In this document: positions 1 to 12,854 of the stretch, piece after piece
How the letters are laid out: each line of letters begins with the position of its first letter
Numbering within the stretch: the stretch's first letter is position 1
Assembly (NCBI GenBank): GCA_963693305.1
Contig: OY855911.1
Location: 28,730,439-28,794,438 of the forward strand
Source of the DNA: Meandrina meandrites
Lineage: Eukaryota > Cnidaria > Anthozoa > Scleractinia > Meandrinidae
DNA length: 64,000 nt
Reading direction: 5' to 3'
Translations under genes and position numbers: made by a program
Notes under the pieces: model-generated
Told to the model about the DNA's origin: nothing
The model's input: only the letters and a program-made list of their open reading frames with translations
Databases searched by the model: none

Positions 1-231
1 GAATTTTGAGTCCTGTCTGAAAGACTGGGGCTATGCTAGCTAGTGCATGTTATCCAATACTCAATGCAATGGGAAACAAGTGACAAATTTAGTTAACACT
101 AAAAAGTGTCACTTTTCATTGGCTGATAAAGGAAGGCTTACAAAAAGGCCTTTGGTCAAGCAGACCACAGACACAAACTCACCTAAAAGAAAACCTAGAA
201 AATCCATTTAATTTGCACCCAGCTCTCATAC

Positions 232-3200
232 CTTGCTGCAGTTATTTCTGCACTCTCCAATGAAGTAATCAGAGATTCCTTTTGATGCCCAAGTAAGCTT
301 GGTCAGCCCAGGGTGGATCTTTTTGTCCAGTGACCTGATTCTTTCTCTGAACAATCCACGCTCTTCAGAGGACAAAACAGCTATGATCCTGTAACAAGAA
401 GCAATACAAAAGTTATGTGGATGGGCACTTGCCATATATTGTATGTTTTTAACTTGAGTTCTGGTTGGCTTTGGTACTACTTAATGTGCTGTCATAGTTT
501 TTGGTTCTGCAATAACAGCACTTTCAAGGGCAGGTGATACATGTACTGAGCCCTGGAACAGACTCTCTGGGCAGCCTGGTTTGAAGTTTGTCCAGGTCAA
601 ATGCTGTGTGATGTTTTGTAAGTCATTTGACTCTCATGAATTCATGAATAGTGCCTCTCCAGCCTGGTATCCATGCATTCCCTTCCCGCTTACTATGGGA
701 AATCCGTGAATGGCAGTTCAAAGCTTAACTTAACTTAGCTTACAGAGTAGAAAATACAAATGGCATAAAATGTTAGTGTTTTGGTTGACATTTTAAATTT
801 CCTGATGGGACCATCCTTTAGGAACAGGCTATTTCAACCTTACCTACCAGTAGTTATTATTAGGACACTCACCTGTTATAGTCCCGGACAACAAGCAGAA
901 CATTTTCTCTGAGTATTCTCAAATCTTCTTTCTTCATGTACAGTTCCGACACATAATGAGGAGTCTCAAACATCAACTTCTCCCAGTAGTGAATTTCATT
1001 AAATAATTTGAGGAGGGTTCTAAAAGTATACAAAATATGTAAAAATCATTAATGGTCAGTGATAATTATTATTAATATGAGGCTTTGCTATAGTGATTCT
1101 TTTTAGAATAGCCAGAATACAGACAATTAATGTAACTTAAAACCACAATTTGAATATTATTGCGCCTTTCAATAACATGCGAACTCTGAAGTTCACAACC
1201 CAACTAACAACTGCGATTTTCACTGCCGTCAATCACATTATTATGGTGAACGCCAACAAACCTTGAAAAACAGAAACAAAAATATGGATCGAAATCTACC
1301 TATCATGACTGACAGATGTTACCTTTTGACCCAGCTGAAGTGAACTTCTATTTCCTGAGAGGTCTGCTTAGATGATTGATGGCAGCGCAAAACATAAACC
1401 GTTGGTTGAGGATTGCATTTCAGAGTTTGCATATTATTGAAAGCCGCAATAATGCACATCACCAGGTCCTTGTATAAGGAAGAGTTATTTTGTAGGATGG
1501 AGATTTCAATTGAGAAAATGATATTTTTGATCTCTACTATACCAGTGATCCTTAGCACATAACAAAATGATGATGAATGAAACAATAGGTGTCGAAATCG
1601 TGAAAAGCAGAATAACTATGTCACCTGTCAAAATTAAGATCAAGTGTCCCTGATCTGTCAAGGCTGCGTCGCATCAGAGGAATTTCCAGAAGTCTGCCGG
1701 CCTCTTTGTCCACAGTCGACGTCCATTCATTGAAAGTCTTTCTCACAAACTCATCAAGGGCCTGTATTAAAAATAACATTTAGACAGAAGTGTGATTACA
1801 AGGCTTCTAGATCTATCTGCACTGCCATTTCCTAGCAAGACGTCACCAAAATCAATAATAAAATTCTTTATTTGATGATTACCTGAGCAAGTTGTTGATA
1901 TTGTGACCTTATTTCCTCACCAGTTCCAATCAATGGCAAAAAGAAAGATTTGTTCAAAACCTGCAACACAAGAAAATGTCAAGCAAGATAGTAAAAAAAT
2001 ATTATATACGTCTAGTCTCTTCAAAGCAGGGTTTCAATTGAATGGGCATCTGGAAATATTCAGCCCATAATGACTTCTGATAAACTGCTAGATTCTCGTT
2101 TCAATTTCCTTGTGTATGCTTGTAAATCGAATGGAGAATTTCATATTAGATCAGGAGTCACTAAGGGCCTTATTCCACGAACCCCTTCAATTGATTAGTT
2201 AAAAATCTTACACTCATTGGTCGATCAATACGCCTCTTGAGCATTCTCGCCCAGGCTGCGGATCCAGCATAATGTGGATACATGGGTGGCAAGTCCACAG
2301 TTTTGGTGTTGAACTCTTTCTTCACAAGGTTTAGTTCTTCATTGAACAACTGGTACACCTCCACTGTTTTCTTGTCCATTGTGCGTCGGATAGCCTGCAA
2401 AGAAATACATGAATGAGAAGGTGGTCAGATGCCCCACAGTAATACCTAACTCAAATTTGGGAGCAAAAAACTCCAAGCTAGTCTTGTAGATTTGACCTTT
2501 TCCCACAAGCGCAAGCTCAATGCTTAACGATGTTGCTCCATTTAGGACAGGTTTGTGAATGTTACAGTGAGCTTTCCCAAACTGTAGATAAAGAAGCACA
2601 ATGTAAACGTCTCAAAGATTCTAAGGTCTTACCTCTCTTGATGACAAATGTTGGAAGATATCCAAAATTTCTACACCTTCTTGAACAGTGGTTATTGTCT
2701 CAAAGGCAGAGGACATCAAATTCTGAACCATCACTTCCAAATCTTTCACACCAGCACGGAATCTGTTATAATCATCATGCCACGTTGTGGCCTAGAGGAA
2801 AATATTTTTAGAAAATCAAAGAAGACATAACATGCAGTTGCATGACTGTAAAGCAACAGTTGATCACACCATTTTGTAATTTAATACATAAATGATCTTA
2901 TGCCTGGGTGACAAAACTGCTTGAAAGAGAATTTTGTGTGACTTAATTACCGATTCTTTTTGTGCTCAAGTAAATGTCAGTACATCTTTGGTTTCAACTC
3001 CGTAGTTGGGTTTTGAATTTTTTTGTGAGCTATTGAGATGTGATATGCAGCAATGAAATCAAATTTCTACAGTTTAAGCCTTCTGAGTGCAACAGGGACT
3101 GCCTTTAATTGCGCGGATGTGAAAACATTTTTGTTGTTAGTTTGTGATACGTGAAAAGGTCAATATTTTTACGTAATTCAGTTTTGCAAAAGAGCATAGG

Positions 3201-6200
3201 GGACCCTCTGGACAAGCACCCCATCCAGACAAACTCAGATGGCGTGTAATGCAGACTCTGCCATTACTTTTCCCCTACTAGGTAAGACCCTCAAAATAAC
3301 CCAAACATCCAATTTAAGAAAATTTTATTTTATTTATACATGTCTCTACTTAAATATAAATCTTGTTTACCTTGACGTCCAAAATAGTTTTCTTGACATC
3401 CTTGAGGATCTGTAGATTCTTTTCAAATGTAGCTTCGATCTCCAACAGGCTTCTGACAACCTCTGGGCCTCGCACACCATGGAAACATGGCAGTGGTCTC
3501 TTCTCTCCATCATACATTCTGGCAAAGTGGATCTGTCCCTCGCATACCTGTGAGTGTTAATTTAAAAGTTATGCGTGAGGAGAATAGCTATGTTTGTTTT
3601 TTGAACTTTTTAAAGAGATTAAGTTATAGTCTCATATGTTTCTAAGGAAAACAACACATCACAAGGGCTTTCCAGCACTATATGCACATTTTAAACATTT
3701 TCAAGGCCATATATTTTTGTTATCAAGTTTAAAGACAAATGCATTCCTTTTTTGCCAAACCAATACACAGATGTCATGTTATATTTGTTGAAAATTGTGT
3801 TTTTTAACGACACCCAACAAAATTTTACAGTACACTGTACCTCCAGCAGATCTTTGCATCGCTGCACAAATGCATCCACTTGGGCGAAGATGCTGCTCTG
3901 GTCAAGAATCCACCTCTCATCCGACAGCTTGAAGTGCATTCTACTGATCTACAGGCAAATAAAACTCAGTCTAATAAGAACAAGAATGTTATGGCCATTT
4001 CCCATGCCTGCATGTGGCCAAAATCTGCGACACAGCTTCTTTAAAATACATGTACACCACCACCTTATTACCTTGTTGTAGGTGTGCTTCCATGACTCAC
4101 AGCACTCAATACTCTCCTGTAATCCCTGCATGCTTGTCTTGATCCGACCCTCAAAGATGTCCTCCAGTGAAATTTTGGTACTGCATCTCTTGATAATCTC
4201 ATTACTCACCTGAAGAGTAATCAAGCAGACAAGTGCTACATTTCTATGATGCACATAATAGTGTACTCAGGGCTAAAGAAGTTTAGGGAAGGAAACAGGG
4301 CTAGTGGACCCATATCCCACCATGTTTTACATCATACACATGAAATAAATGGCTTGAAATTAGCATCAAACTGTTTTTCTACGTATTAAATATTTATTAA
4401 GCCCTTCCAAATGCAACTAGTTAACAATTATTAGATTGTGAGCTCAACATTTCTATGAGCTATGTAGCTGATGAGGCTGAGACTGAAGACCTCATCGAAA
4501 TCACGAGCACATGATCTAATTTTTTTGTAGAATTTGAGCTAAATGTCCTTTAAATAACAACCTCCAATTATTTTTCTATATTTTTACATGTAAGAAAATT
4601 ATCACAGGGACTAAATTGTCCAGTTATATTTCTAAATCTTTCTTTGAAACTCCTGAGAAATGAAAAGCCATCACCATACATGTAGACGACCTCAAACCAT
4701 TGAACACTGATCACTCAGCCAACCAGATTGCAGCATTTGCATTTAATTTAGTAATATTAATACTGGAATTCAACTAATTAAAATTACAATAAAGCAACAT
4801 TACAGGGAAGGATACCCCTCACCCCCTCTCTCTCCACCTTTACCCCCTCCCCAACCTCCCTCCCCCTCTCCCTACCACATAAAAGTACCTGGTAATTACC
4901 TGAAGGACCCCTCACCATAGATCAACTTGTTTAAGACTACAGGCCAAATATATCACACTTGTCTACTACAGTGTACGAAGCAGACTCTAGGGAAGATTAT
5001 ATATAGCAGGTAACAGACTAAATCTCAGCTCTTGAATATTAAATATCCAAGGGCTAAGTTCAGGCATGTTACGTGCTTGTTTACATATATGTGCACCATT
5101 TTTAATTTTCAACTGTACCTTAAATTTCTTTTTAATTATTACTATGTTATTCATCTGCTACTGGAGTGCTCAGTCAAACCCTGCCTTACAGCTAGATCTT
5201 GTAGATCCTACATGTACCTTCCTGAGCAGTCCAGTGAGTCTTTCCCTACTCCTGTAATGTTCGGAGTTCACCCAGATAATGCGAATGATGTTGAGGATCT
5301 TTGGGAGCATTGCTGGGATGTCTTTGGGTTGTGCCTGTGCCAACTCTTCACAAGGTTCTTTCAGTGTGGACAGGAACTTCAGATTGCTCTGAGCTTGGGC
5401 AGATCCATCCTTTCAATAAAAACAAAATTAATTGTAAACCTGTAAGTAAGAATTCACCTAAAAATGTAAGTAAAACTTAACATCTTTTCTTGTCCAGTAA
5501 TACATGTTTGCAAAGTTGATCCTGTCACTTAAGCATCATTAAACTATTTTAGATTGATTTGATACTTGATTATTCAATGGCTTATTGGGAAGCAATGGTC
5601 AGTTATTACTAAACAGCTGCAGAATTAACAGACAAACCTGTATCAGCTTTGAAAGCTTAAGAAACGGAGCCACATAAGAACTCTTGGAATGTTCCAGAAT
5701 TGATTGTATTCTCTTCACTCCTGGCTTGTCGAGCTGCTCGCTGATTCCTGACAGATCAGCGCAACGACTCCGCCAGAACTCAATCTCTTCCAGTGGGCCT
5801 GAATTCTCTGCTGCCTCAAATGTGTCCTGACTACTGAGCACCTCTTTAATCTGCCTTGTCCAGTGGATCATCGCAGCTAAAAACAACAAAATTAATATTG
5901 TGAGAATTAAAATAAAGTCAGATACCAAGAAAGACAGCTTTACAAAATCCAAAGTTTCAAGACTAGAAATAATTTAGCAAAAATTATTGAATTGTCAGTG
6001 GAAGAAAAATAAGTTAAGTTTGAGTCCAGCGTCCAGGGTTCACTAACTGTCAGGCCACTGTGCGTCTGAAATCAATGGAAGGGTAGTCAACATCAAATTT
6101 CTCCTTATAATCTTATAATATGAAGTTAACAAGCAAGGAAGTTGTGAGAATAAAAACATCCATCAAAAAGAGGATAACATTGTTTTCTCTTGATGTGTAA

Positions 6201-8632
6201 CACAAAATTTAATATGCAAATTAAGGTATAGTTAGAAACAGGAACAGATGTAGAGTGGAATGCCAGTTTCTCGAACTTCCAAAGGAAATTAAACTTGGTT
6301 CAAGACATCAGGGAAGTTTAAGAATTTGGTATTTGACTAAGTAAAGTAAATCCAAGAAAAGAAACTTTTGCAAATAAACTGTTGATCATAATATAGTCAC
6401 AAGTTTCTCACTTTCCAGGCGCTGCACAAATTCTTTGCTCTTGGCAGCCTCCTCAGTAGACAGCTTTGTTCCTTCATTTGGAACATATAGGACTGTTTTT
6501 CCTTGCATCTTGTAGCGTGTGTCCGTCAGGTTAGCCATGAACTTGTGTAGCTGAGCTGAGAAGTCATTTTTTATGCCTGGTTTATAGTTAAAGATCTGTG
6601 ACAATATTGCTAGTACATGCATGTACATTCATGACTGTACATTGCATATTAATTAATAGTATCTTAGTTTATAGTATCTCTATTTAAGAAATAGGATCGT
6701 GTTTACTAATGGTAGTCTCATCCAATACGTCGGTCTCCACTCGACAGTCAGACAACACATAAGTAAGTAAGTAAGTACTATATTTAAACACATATCACCA
6801 ATGAGCCAGGGGTTCGTTTAAAAGTGAACGTGTATTCTAAAAATTAAAACGTAAAAAATGTAAATATGATTATCTATTTAAAAATATATATACATAGTGA
6901 CAGTCGGTCAATATATAGATCCATAATCAGTCGACTGTCAGCCAAATCTTGCAATCAGTCAACACACAGTTGACATTCAGTTGATAAATTGATTATCGAC
7001 TGAGTGTTGGCTGACTATCAGCTGAGTGTTGACTGACTGTCAACTGATATATTGACCAACATATCAGCTAAGACTTCCTATAGTTAACATGGTCCAAAAA
7101 ATATCACTAACTGGCATGCATCTAACATACATGTACATGTGGTTTAAGATTTCTTGTACTTTTAAAGGATACTATCTGGCCAAGTTCTATTCCCAAAGAA
7201 CAAGGGAGCATAGACATTGGTCATAGTCCTCAAAAGACTTTCAATGTGGTTTGTCCTTATGGTACCAAACTGCAGCTTCTGTTCAATGTTATCTGGATTG
7301 AGAACAGCATTCTCAAACCTTATCATGTATGTCATTTCCTCCACTGGGTGAGGAGGGACAGACAGTGCAACTTGCAGTCCTAGTAGTTTGTCGACATAAA
7401 CCACAAGCAGTCTGAGGGTGGGGTCTTTTAAAAATTTGAGAATGGTAGCATCGTGCTCTACAGTCCACATGTCAGACTTCAGGCTACTTAATGTGACTCT
7501 TTCCTTGATGAGAGGCACCTGGAAAATAAGAAAATTATTTGTGGTGTTAACTGATGATGTCTAAAATGAATCAAACGAAGGCAACACATCAGAAAGCATG
7601 TGTAAGCTACTGTGTGCTCACCAGAATTAGCATGTGCAAGTAAAATTCTAGAGGACTTTTTACCACGTCAAGTTCTGCAATGTGTGGTTCCAAAAAATAT
7701 CCATACCCACCCAAGGATGGTCATTGGAAATTCTAAGAGGGAGGGAGGGGAGGGGTTCAAAAGCCAAAAATATGTTAAAGGAAAGTATGAACCAAACTGG
7801 AATATCCAGATGGGTGGGGGGCTCAGACCAAAAAGCCATCTGTGGGAGGGGTATGGATATTTTCTGGAACAAAACAAAATTCTGCAAACTGGCATGGTGG
7901 TAAACTAATACACTGTATTACCAGTTTTGAAACGAACAAATGCAAACAATCACCAGTTAAGACTTTGCCTTAATCCTTATTGTTGTTATAACTAAGGTTG
8001 TCTGATTTCAGTTGCATTTTATAAATGTAGCAATTTGCACCACACCAATTCTTACAAGCTCAATTTATAGGATCTAGAATTACATGTGTGTCTAGTTTGC
8101 GCGGGAAGACCTGGCATGTAAGAAAATAAATCATTTTAATACTTGCCGCTATTATGGAACAAAAATAGCATTTAATCAAGCCTAGAAATGATCACTATGA
8201 TGAGAAACAAAATATACTCCAATCGGGATCCCGTAATTTGTTTAAAATCTTCTATATTTATTAATACTCGAAATTCCCACAAACTAAAACGACGAAAGCT
8301 CCGGTCCTGCGAAGAGCCAGGTTATATAGAGATTATAGAAGAATTGTCATTAATTTACCCGTAGAGTGCAGCGTGTGCATTGGCAATTAGTCGAGACTTA
8401 CCATCTCGGTTGGTTCAAATTCCCTCTCCTCCTCGGAACCACCGCTTCCACGTCCAACCGAGACTCTATCAACCTCCAAACCACTTTCTGACGACGAATT
8501 AGACTCTCCATTTTTATTCTCATCTGGTACTGCTAATGTGGGATCGGCTATTGTAACAGCTCCTGCTGCTTCAGATGCAACATCTGAAGAGCCAGCTTGC
8601 AGACTGGATGCGTCTTCCCGGTCCAAGTCCAT
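232..8632 (-). CDS. DNAH2: Axonemal dynein heavy chain 2, N-terminal part (14 exons, runs off left edge)
   Basis: Inner-arm axonemal dynein heavy chain, an ATP-driven motor of motile cilia. Only the N-terminal tail (DHC_N1 region, which binds intermediate and light chains) is present; AAA+ motor modules would lie left of position 1. Exons, minus strand in order: 8402-8632, 7173-7518, 6412-6576, 5638-5876, 5218-5409, 4072-4209, 3841-3948, 3371-3547, 2633-2791, 2212-2394, 1883-1960, 1625-1761, 873-1019, 232-388. All junctions are GT-AG, phases agree, and the total is 2457 nt (819 codons). DNAH2-like blocks include MIHWTRQIKEVLS (exon 4), SIFAQVDAFVQRCKDLLE (exon 7) and RIRSLDKKIHPGL (exon 14). 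The start ATG at 8630-8632 has A at -3 and G at +4 and opens a 77-residue acidic, Ser-rich extension. Assignment to DNAH2 over other dyneins is from remembered family conservation. Introns hold small foldback repeats but no other genes. Confidence 0.93.
4801..4875 (+). repeat. Pyrimidine-rich low-complexity tract
   Basis: Run of C-rich pyrimidines inside the DNAH2 intron between exons 5 and 6. On the transcribed minus strand it is a purine (G/A) tract, so it is not a polypyrimidine tract for splicing. Simple low-complexity DNA. Confidence 0.6.
6895..7080. repeat. Foldback cluster built from AGTCAACA/CAGTTGA words
   Basis: In the DNAH2 intron between exons 2 and 3. Short words such as CAGTCAACA, CAGTTGA and GACTGTCAGC recur on both strands, and the ends GGTCAATATAT (about 6906) and ATATATTGACC (about 7046) are inverted copies. 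It looks like a small foldback element with internal tandem structure. No coding potential is seen. Confidence 0.5.
7659..7904. mobile_element. Foldback MITE-like element in DNAH2 intron 1
   Basis: Two inverted arms (about 7671-7718 and 7826-7890) share the core AAAATATCCATACCC with imperfect matching around it, separated by about 100 bp. Both strands therefore show short ORFs containing the same peptide words (QKISIP, SIPTQGW-like), which are shadows of the inverted repeat rather than genes. No clear target-site duplication was found. Confidence 0.6.
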
Positions 8633-8969
8633 TGTTTATCCACAAAAATGTTGACCAACTGGCCTCCAAATGCTGTCAATGTAACCTGAGAAAAACACTT
8701 GCAAGTTCTCAAAAACTCAGCTTTTAACCTTGAAACTCGTTAAATAGCATTCCCCAAGGCAGTGACTAATTGAATTTCTTTGTGGTTGCCTTGCTCAGTA
8801 AAGCAGTGATCTTCTTTTACGTCTTTTGTACGGATCACTTCTCTGTTTTCGTGAAGAAGTCCGCCATTTTCATCCAATCACTGTCATAGCAACAACTGCC
8901 TCATTTAGGTGCTGACAATAGCTCCCCTAGTAGCGTAGGGTGAGGAGATTAGACTCGTCTCCAGTGCTC

Positions 8970-9410
8970 TGAAAAAATCGCGAAATTTAATAGTCGCGAA
9001 ATATAGAACTTTTAAGTTCTATATTTCTATTCTTGTTCTATATTTTTATTCTATATTAAAATATCAAAAGAATAAAAAAATAATAAAATTCAAGCTGTTG
9101 CTTTATTACTGGTATTTCAACATGTCTCAGCTTTATGTTTAGGAGTTTTTTGTTTGATTCTGCCCTTCAGTTATACATCTTCCACTGCATCACTCTCGCA
9201 GTCCGAACTGTCCTCTACCGCTAAGTTCCATTTAGACTGCGGAATACCTTTTTCTTTGTTATATTTAGCCCGTTTTGTTTGCTATTGTTTACTATGGCGA
9301 TCAAATGATTTATGTTGTTACAGTTCTGACCCTCCTGTCAAAATCGCGAAATTTTATACTCGCGAAATCCGGCTCCTGATTTTTCGCGAAATTTAATACT
9401 CGGAAAATTT
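8970..9410. repeat. TCGCGAAAT motif cluster with AT-rich foldback
   Basis: The word CGCGAAATTT followed by ATACTCG or ATAGTCG occurs at both ends of this stretch (about 8978-9003 and about 9344-9405). Next to the left cluster is a near-perfect foldback with 14-bp arms (GAAATATAGAACTT and its complement, 8999-9028). It is probably a small repeat element; the family is not identified. Confidence 0.5.
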
Positions 9411-9573
9411 AGTGAGAATAAGGTAGTTAATTTTTTCCTTGTCTGATCTTTTTCCAGTTTTTTTTTGTTGTTGTTACTTAGTTTAACAGTAGTTTTTTTT
9501 CTTTTTTAATGTGTCCTTTGTGGAAAAAACCGGTGAGAATTTTCAATTCCGGTAAACCGAAAGGTGCAATTCC

Positions 9574-10030
9574 CGGGGGGGGGGGGGGGGTACTCCCTAT
9601 AATGGCCTATACGGGGAGGCTCCGCCCGAAAGGGGTACCTTTTTCAGTCTTCAGGTATATAAAAGGGTAGGGATTTCACAAGTTTAGGTATATGAAAGGG
9701 TAGGAAAATCTTCGTTCGGGTTTTAAAAAGGGCCTTGAATTAAAACAGATCAAGCAGACGCAACTTATGACTGTTTCATTTTAATTTATTACGCGCTACG
9801 TGAAAAAAATGACAAGAAGACTTCCTTCCTGTTTTAACGATTTATTCGGGCCAGTGAGAGTGGTTACAAATTAAACTACAGTAGTTAGGTATATGAAAGG
9901 GGTGCCTTTTTCCAATAAAAGGTATACGAAAGGGGTGCCTTTTTTGAAAAAAATGGTATATAAAAGGGTAAGGCGTTGGACCTCGGGGCGGAGCCTCCCC
10001 GTATAAAACTTTTTTAAGTACCCCCCGGGG
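9574..10030. mobile_element. Non-autonomous DNA element with G-run/C-run ends and flanking duplication
   Basis: About 457 bp bounded by a C-then-G run at the left and a C-run then G-run at the right. Subterminal inverted copies of TACGGGGAGGCTCCGCCC lie near 9612 and 9990. The flanks repeat GGTGCAATTCC (9563-9573 and 10030-10040), consistent with a target-site duplication of 8-11 bp. The interior has several short words of the type GGTATATGAAAGGG. There is no transposase ORF. Confidence 0.75.
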
Positions 10031-12854
10031 GTGCAATTCCTGACATAATTAACTTAAGAGTCTGGAAGGAAAAGGTGCAAGCTGAAGTGAAAAAATTAAG
10101 TCTGTTGTACAGCTAGTGAAGGAATTGATGCAAAAATAAATATTCCAGAAGTCTTTTGAAGCGTGTTTTGACAAATAATGAGCAACAGACCTCAATTTTT
10201 CGTAATGATGTTTATGAGAAGTTCATGGTGTCCGCTTTAACGAGAGTCAAAACAATAAAATTGTTATTTTGGTACCACGAAAGTGTCCGTAATTCCGTAA
10301 TAGCGGGAGTTGTTTCTAACTTTCGCTGGGGATTGGATTTTGTCCGTATTAGTGATTGTCTAGTCCGTTATTGCTCAAAACAGAGTTCCCATAATACGTT
10401 ACTATAAACCATTCAAACAATCTTTCCAAGAAGCCTTTCGGCACCAAATTATACTGTGCCATTTAATTAAACTTTTATTTTATCTTTGCGAGAGGAAAAG
10501 AATCGTTGACTAGAGTGTGTCGGTGAGATTAACTTTTATGTTAAATTAGCAATATACTCATTTTAATATATTCATATTCACGGCTTCCGTGGCGCCACCT
10601 GGAGGAAGCGAGCGGAAGCTAAGCTAGTTTTACTTTTAATATGAATGTATCGCGCGCACGCAGACGCTCAATGTACTGAAAAGGAAGAAGCCTCGAAACG
10701 TCTGGACGTTTTGATTTTTATCAGGCGCGTAGAATATTTATTTTTTTCAAACAACTTATTCGTTTTAGTAGCACATTTGTAAATTGGCTGGCTGATTCTT
10801 TGTTAAAACAAATCTTAATAGCTTTTTACAGTGACTACAAACTACAAATGAGATCAACATTAAACAGGATTTTCTCGATGATATATCGAATTCTCATAAC
10901 TTACATTATAAGAAAGTATGCAGCAAACAGTGATGAGAAGTTTGGAATCTGCGACTGAAAAAGCCACTCAAAGTTATGGAGACCACAGTGCCTCATAGAC
11001 AATTACAAAATATTTGCGTTCTTGTCGCACAGTTTTATTTAGAAACTCGCTGCAGGAATCACTGTTACAACAATGATTTCAATGCCTCACAATGCTTTGT
11101 GTCTTGAGTATACCAAGAAAGCGACTCGTGCACAGTGCTGCTGTGAGGAGCATAAAAGAAGCTGACTAATATCACGCCTGAGATGCGATTTTACTTGTTT
11201 CCTTCACTTCAATTTCGCTGTTTCGTAGAAGTTAAAGCCGAGCTTTTTAACTGGGAGAAATGGCTCTTTGGTTTTCCCACGGATTTTTCCCACGGGGCTT
11301 TTAACGAACTCGAAGTTTTCCGAGTTTTATGCCAGCTCGGCTCTGTTTGCTACTGAACGATTGCATAATTCAGCTTTGATCGATGCCCCTTAAACCTCTT
11401 AAATTTAGATATTTAGGGCGTCACTGAAATCGTTAGTCACTTGAAAGAGTCTTGCAGTTTCAAAATCAAACGTCATCTGAAAATTTGGAAAAGTCCCAAT
11501 TAATTCGTGATTGCATTGATTTTGTCACATGCCGATATTGCTCAACATGTACACGTCGAACAAAACAGAGTTCCCATTATAAAGCAAATGAGCGAATTGG
11601 GATGTTTTTCATTGTTTAAATTCTTTAAAGAGTTAGTCAGTTGTGTTCGGTCGCGTACAGTTTTCAGTTAAGAATACACAAACAGAAGCTAACTTTTGCA
11701 CTCCGCGTAATTAACCGAACTGGAATATACAGTGCTGCCTAATATTCCGGGATGGTGAGAAATTTGGTCAAAAGCGCTTGTTAAAGAATTTGCTAGAGAA
11801 AAAAACTCATTACTTATTAAGGATCTTAAACACAAAAACATTGGCTCAATTAGTGGAGTCGATAATTGTAATTTCAAAATCAAATTTCAATAATACTTTA
11901 TTTCTGTAACTGATGAACAATCAAGTTTCGGATAGCGCTCTAAAACAAACTAATGTAAACTGTAATGTTAATGCGACTAGCAAGAAAATTAGACCTGTGA
12001 ACAATTTCACAATATGCTTCATCGTTTCGGCTTCATTCCTTTGTGTCAAGATTCTTTTCACTGATACTTCACGTAAATAGAATATGATTAACGGGAAACT
12101 AAAGAAATCGCTTTGTTTATAAGTTATGAATGATGACCATAAATTTTATTCAGTTATTTCACGTCGACAGTATACGCATTTTATAGTGACAACTACCAAC
12201 CTTAGCTATAGTTTCCTGACAACAAGATTAAGTGATGTCAAGCGGACTTCTGAAACCTGCTTTATTTTATAATTACATCTGAAGTTTTTAGTTTTGTCTT
12301 TATGCGATGACTCGTTTAAATGTCGCTATAGGAGTCCATTGTAATGAAAATGCAGTCCTCGAAAAACAACGCTTCAACCGTGACTGAAATATGTACCGCC
12401 ATACATGAAAACTTTATTTGCCTTGCAAACTGCACGTTTTAACTCTGCTTAAACCGTCACCGAGCCCCTCAGACATGTTTGCCAGAATTCTGTATACATC
12501 GTTCATATTTTATGAACCAAAACCGGGCAGCCAAAATAACTTATTGTGACGAATTTAGGTCTCTTGGCGTTGTTGTCATATGGGAGGGCGGGTTGCTTTC
12601 GAGAACACAAAAACTTCCCGAAACGCCATTGTACAATAGCAGCACGGACAAATCCTATTGGCTCTTTATCAAAATTTTAACAGCTGGTAATTCAGCCGGT
12701 AGACCTCAAGGGACGTAAAGTTTATGAGAAATCAGGTCTTTTAGCGGAGCACACGCACAATCTTAATTTCGCAAGCTCGCGAAAGCTAGAGAGGGTGTGC
12801 CGATCTCCGAAAGCGTCAACTCGTGCTCGCGCGGGTTTTTCACCTAAAAAAAGA

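Larger units (their letters stand above)
8633..12854. other. Intergenic region between the divergent DNAH2 and coiled-coil genes
   Basis: About 4.2 kb with no convincing gene. It must contain the promoter of DNAH2 (just right of 8632) and of the coiled-coil gene (left of 12855), but I see no clear TATA box for either. It holds a TTTCGCGA-motif cluster (8970-9410) and a G-run-ended transposable element (9574-10030). From 10.1 to 12.7 kb it is AT-rich single-copy-looking DNA with only short random ORFs. Confidence 0.7.

Noticed and set aside
5032..5445. 137-codon plus-strand ORF overlapping DNAH2 exon 5
   Set aside because: Antisense shadow of a well-supported conserved exon.
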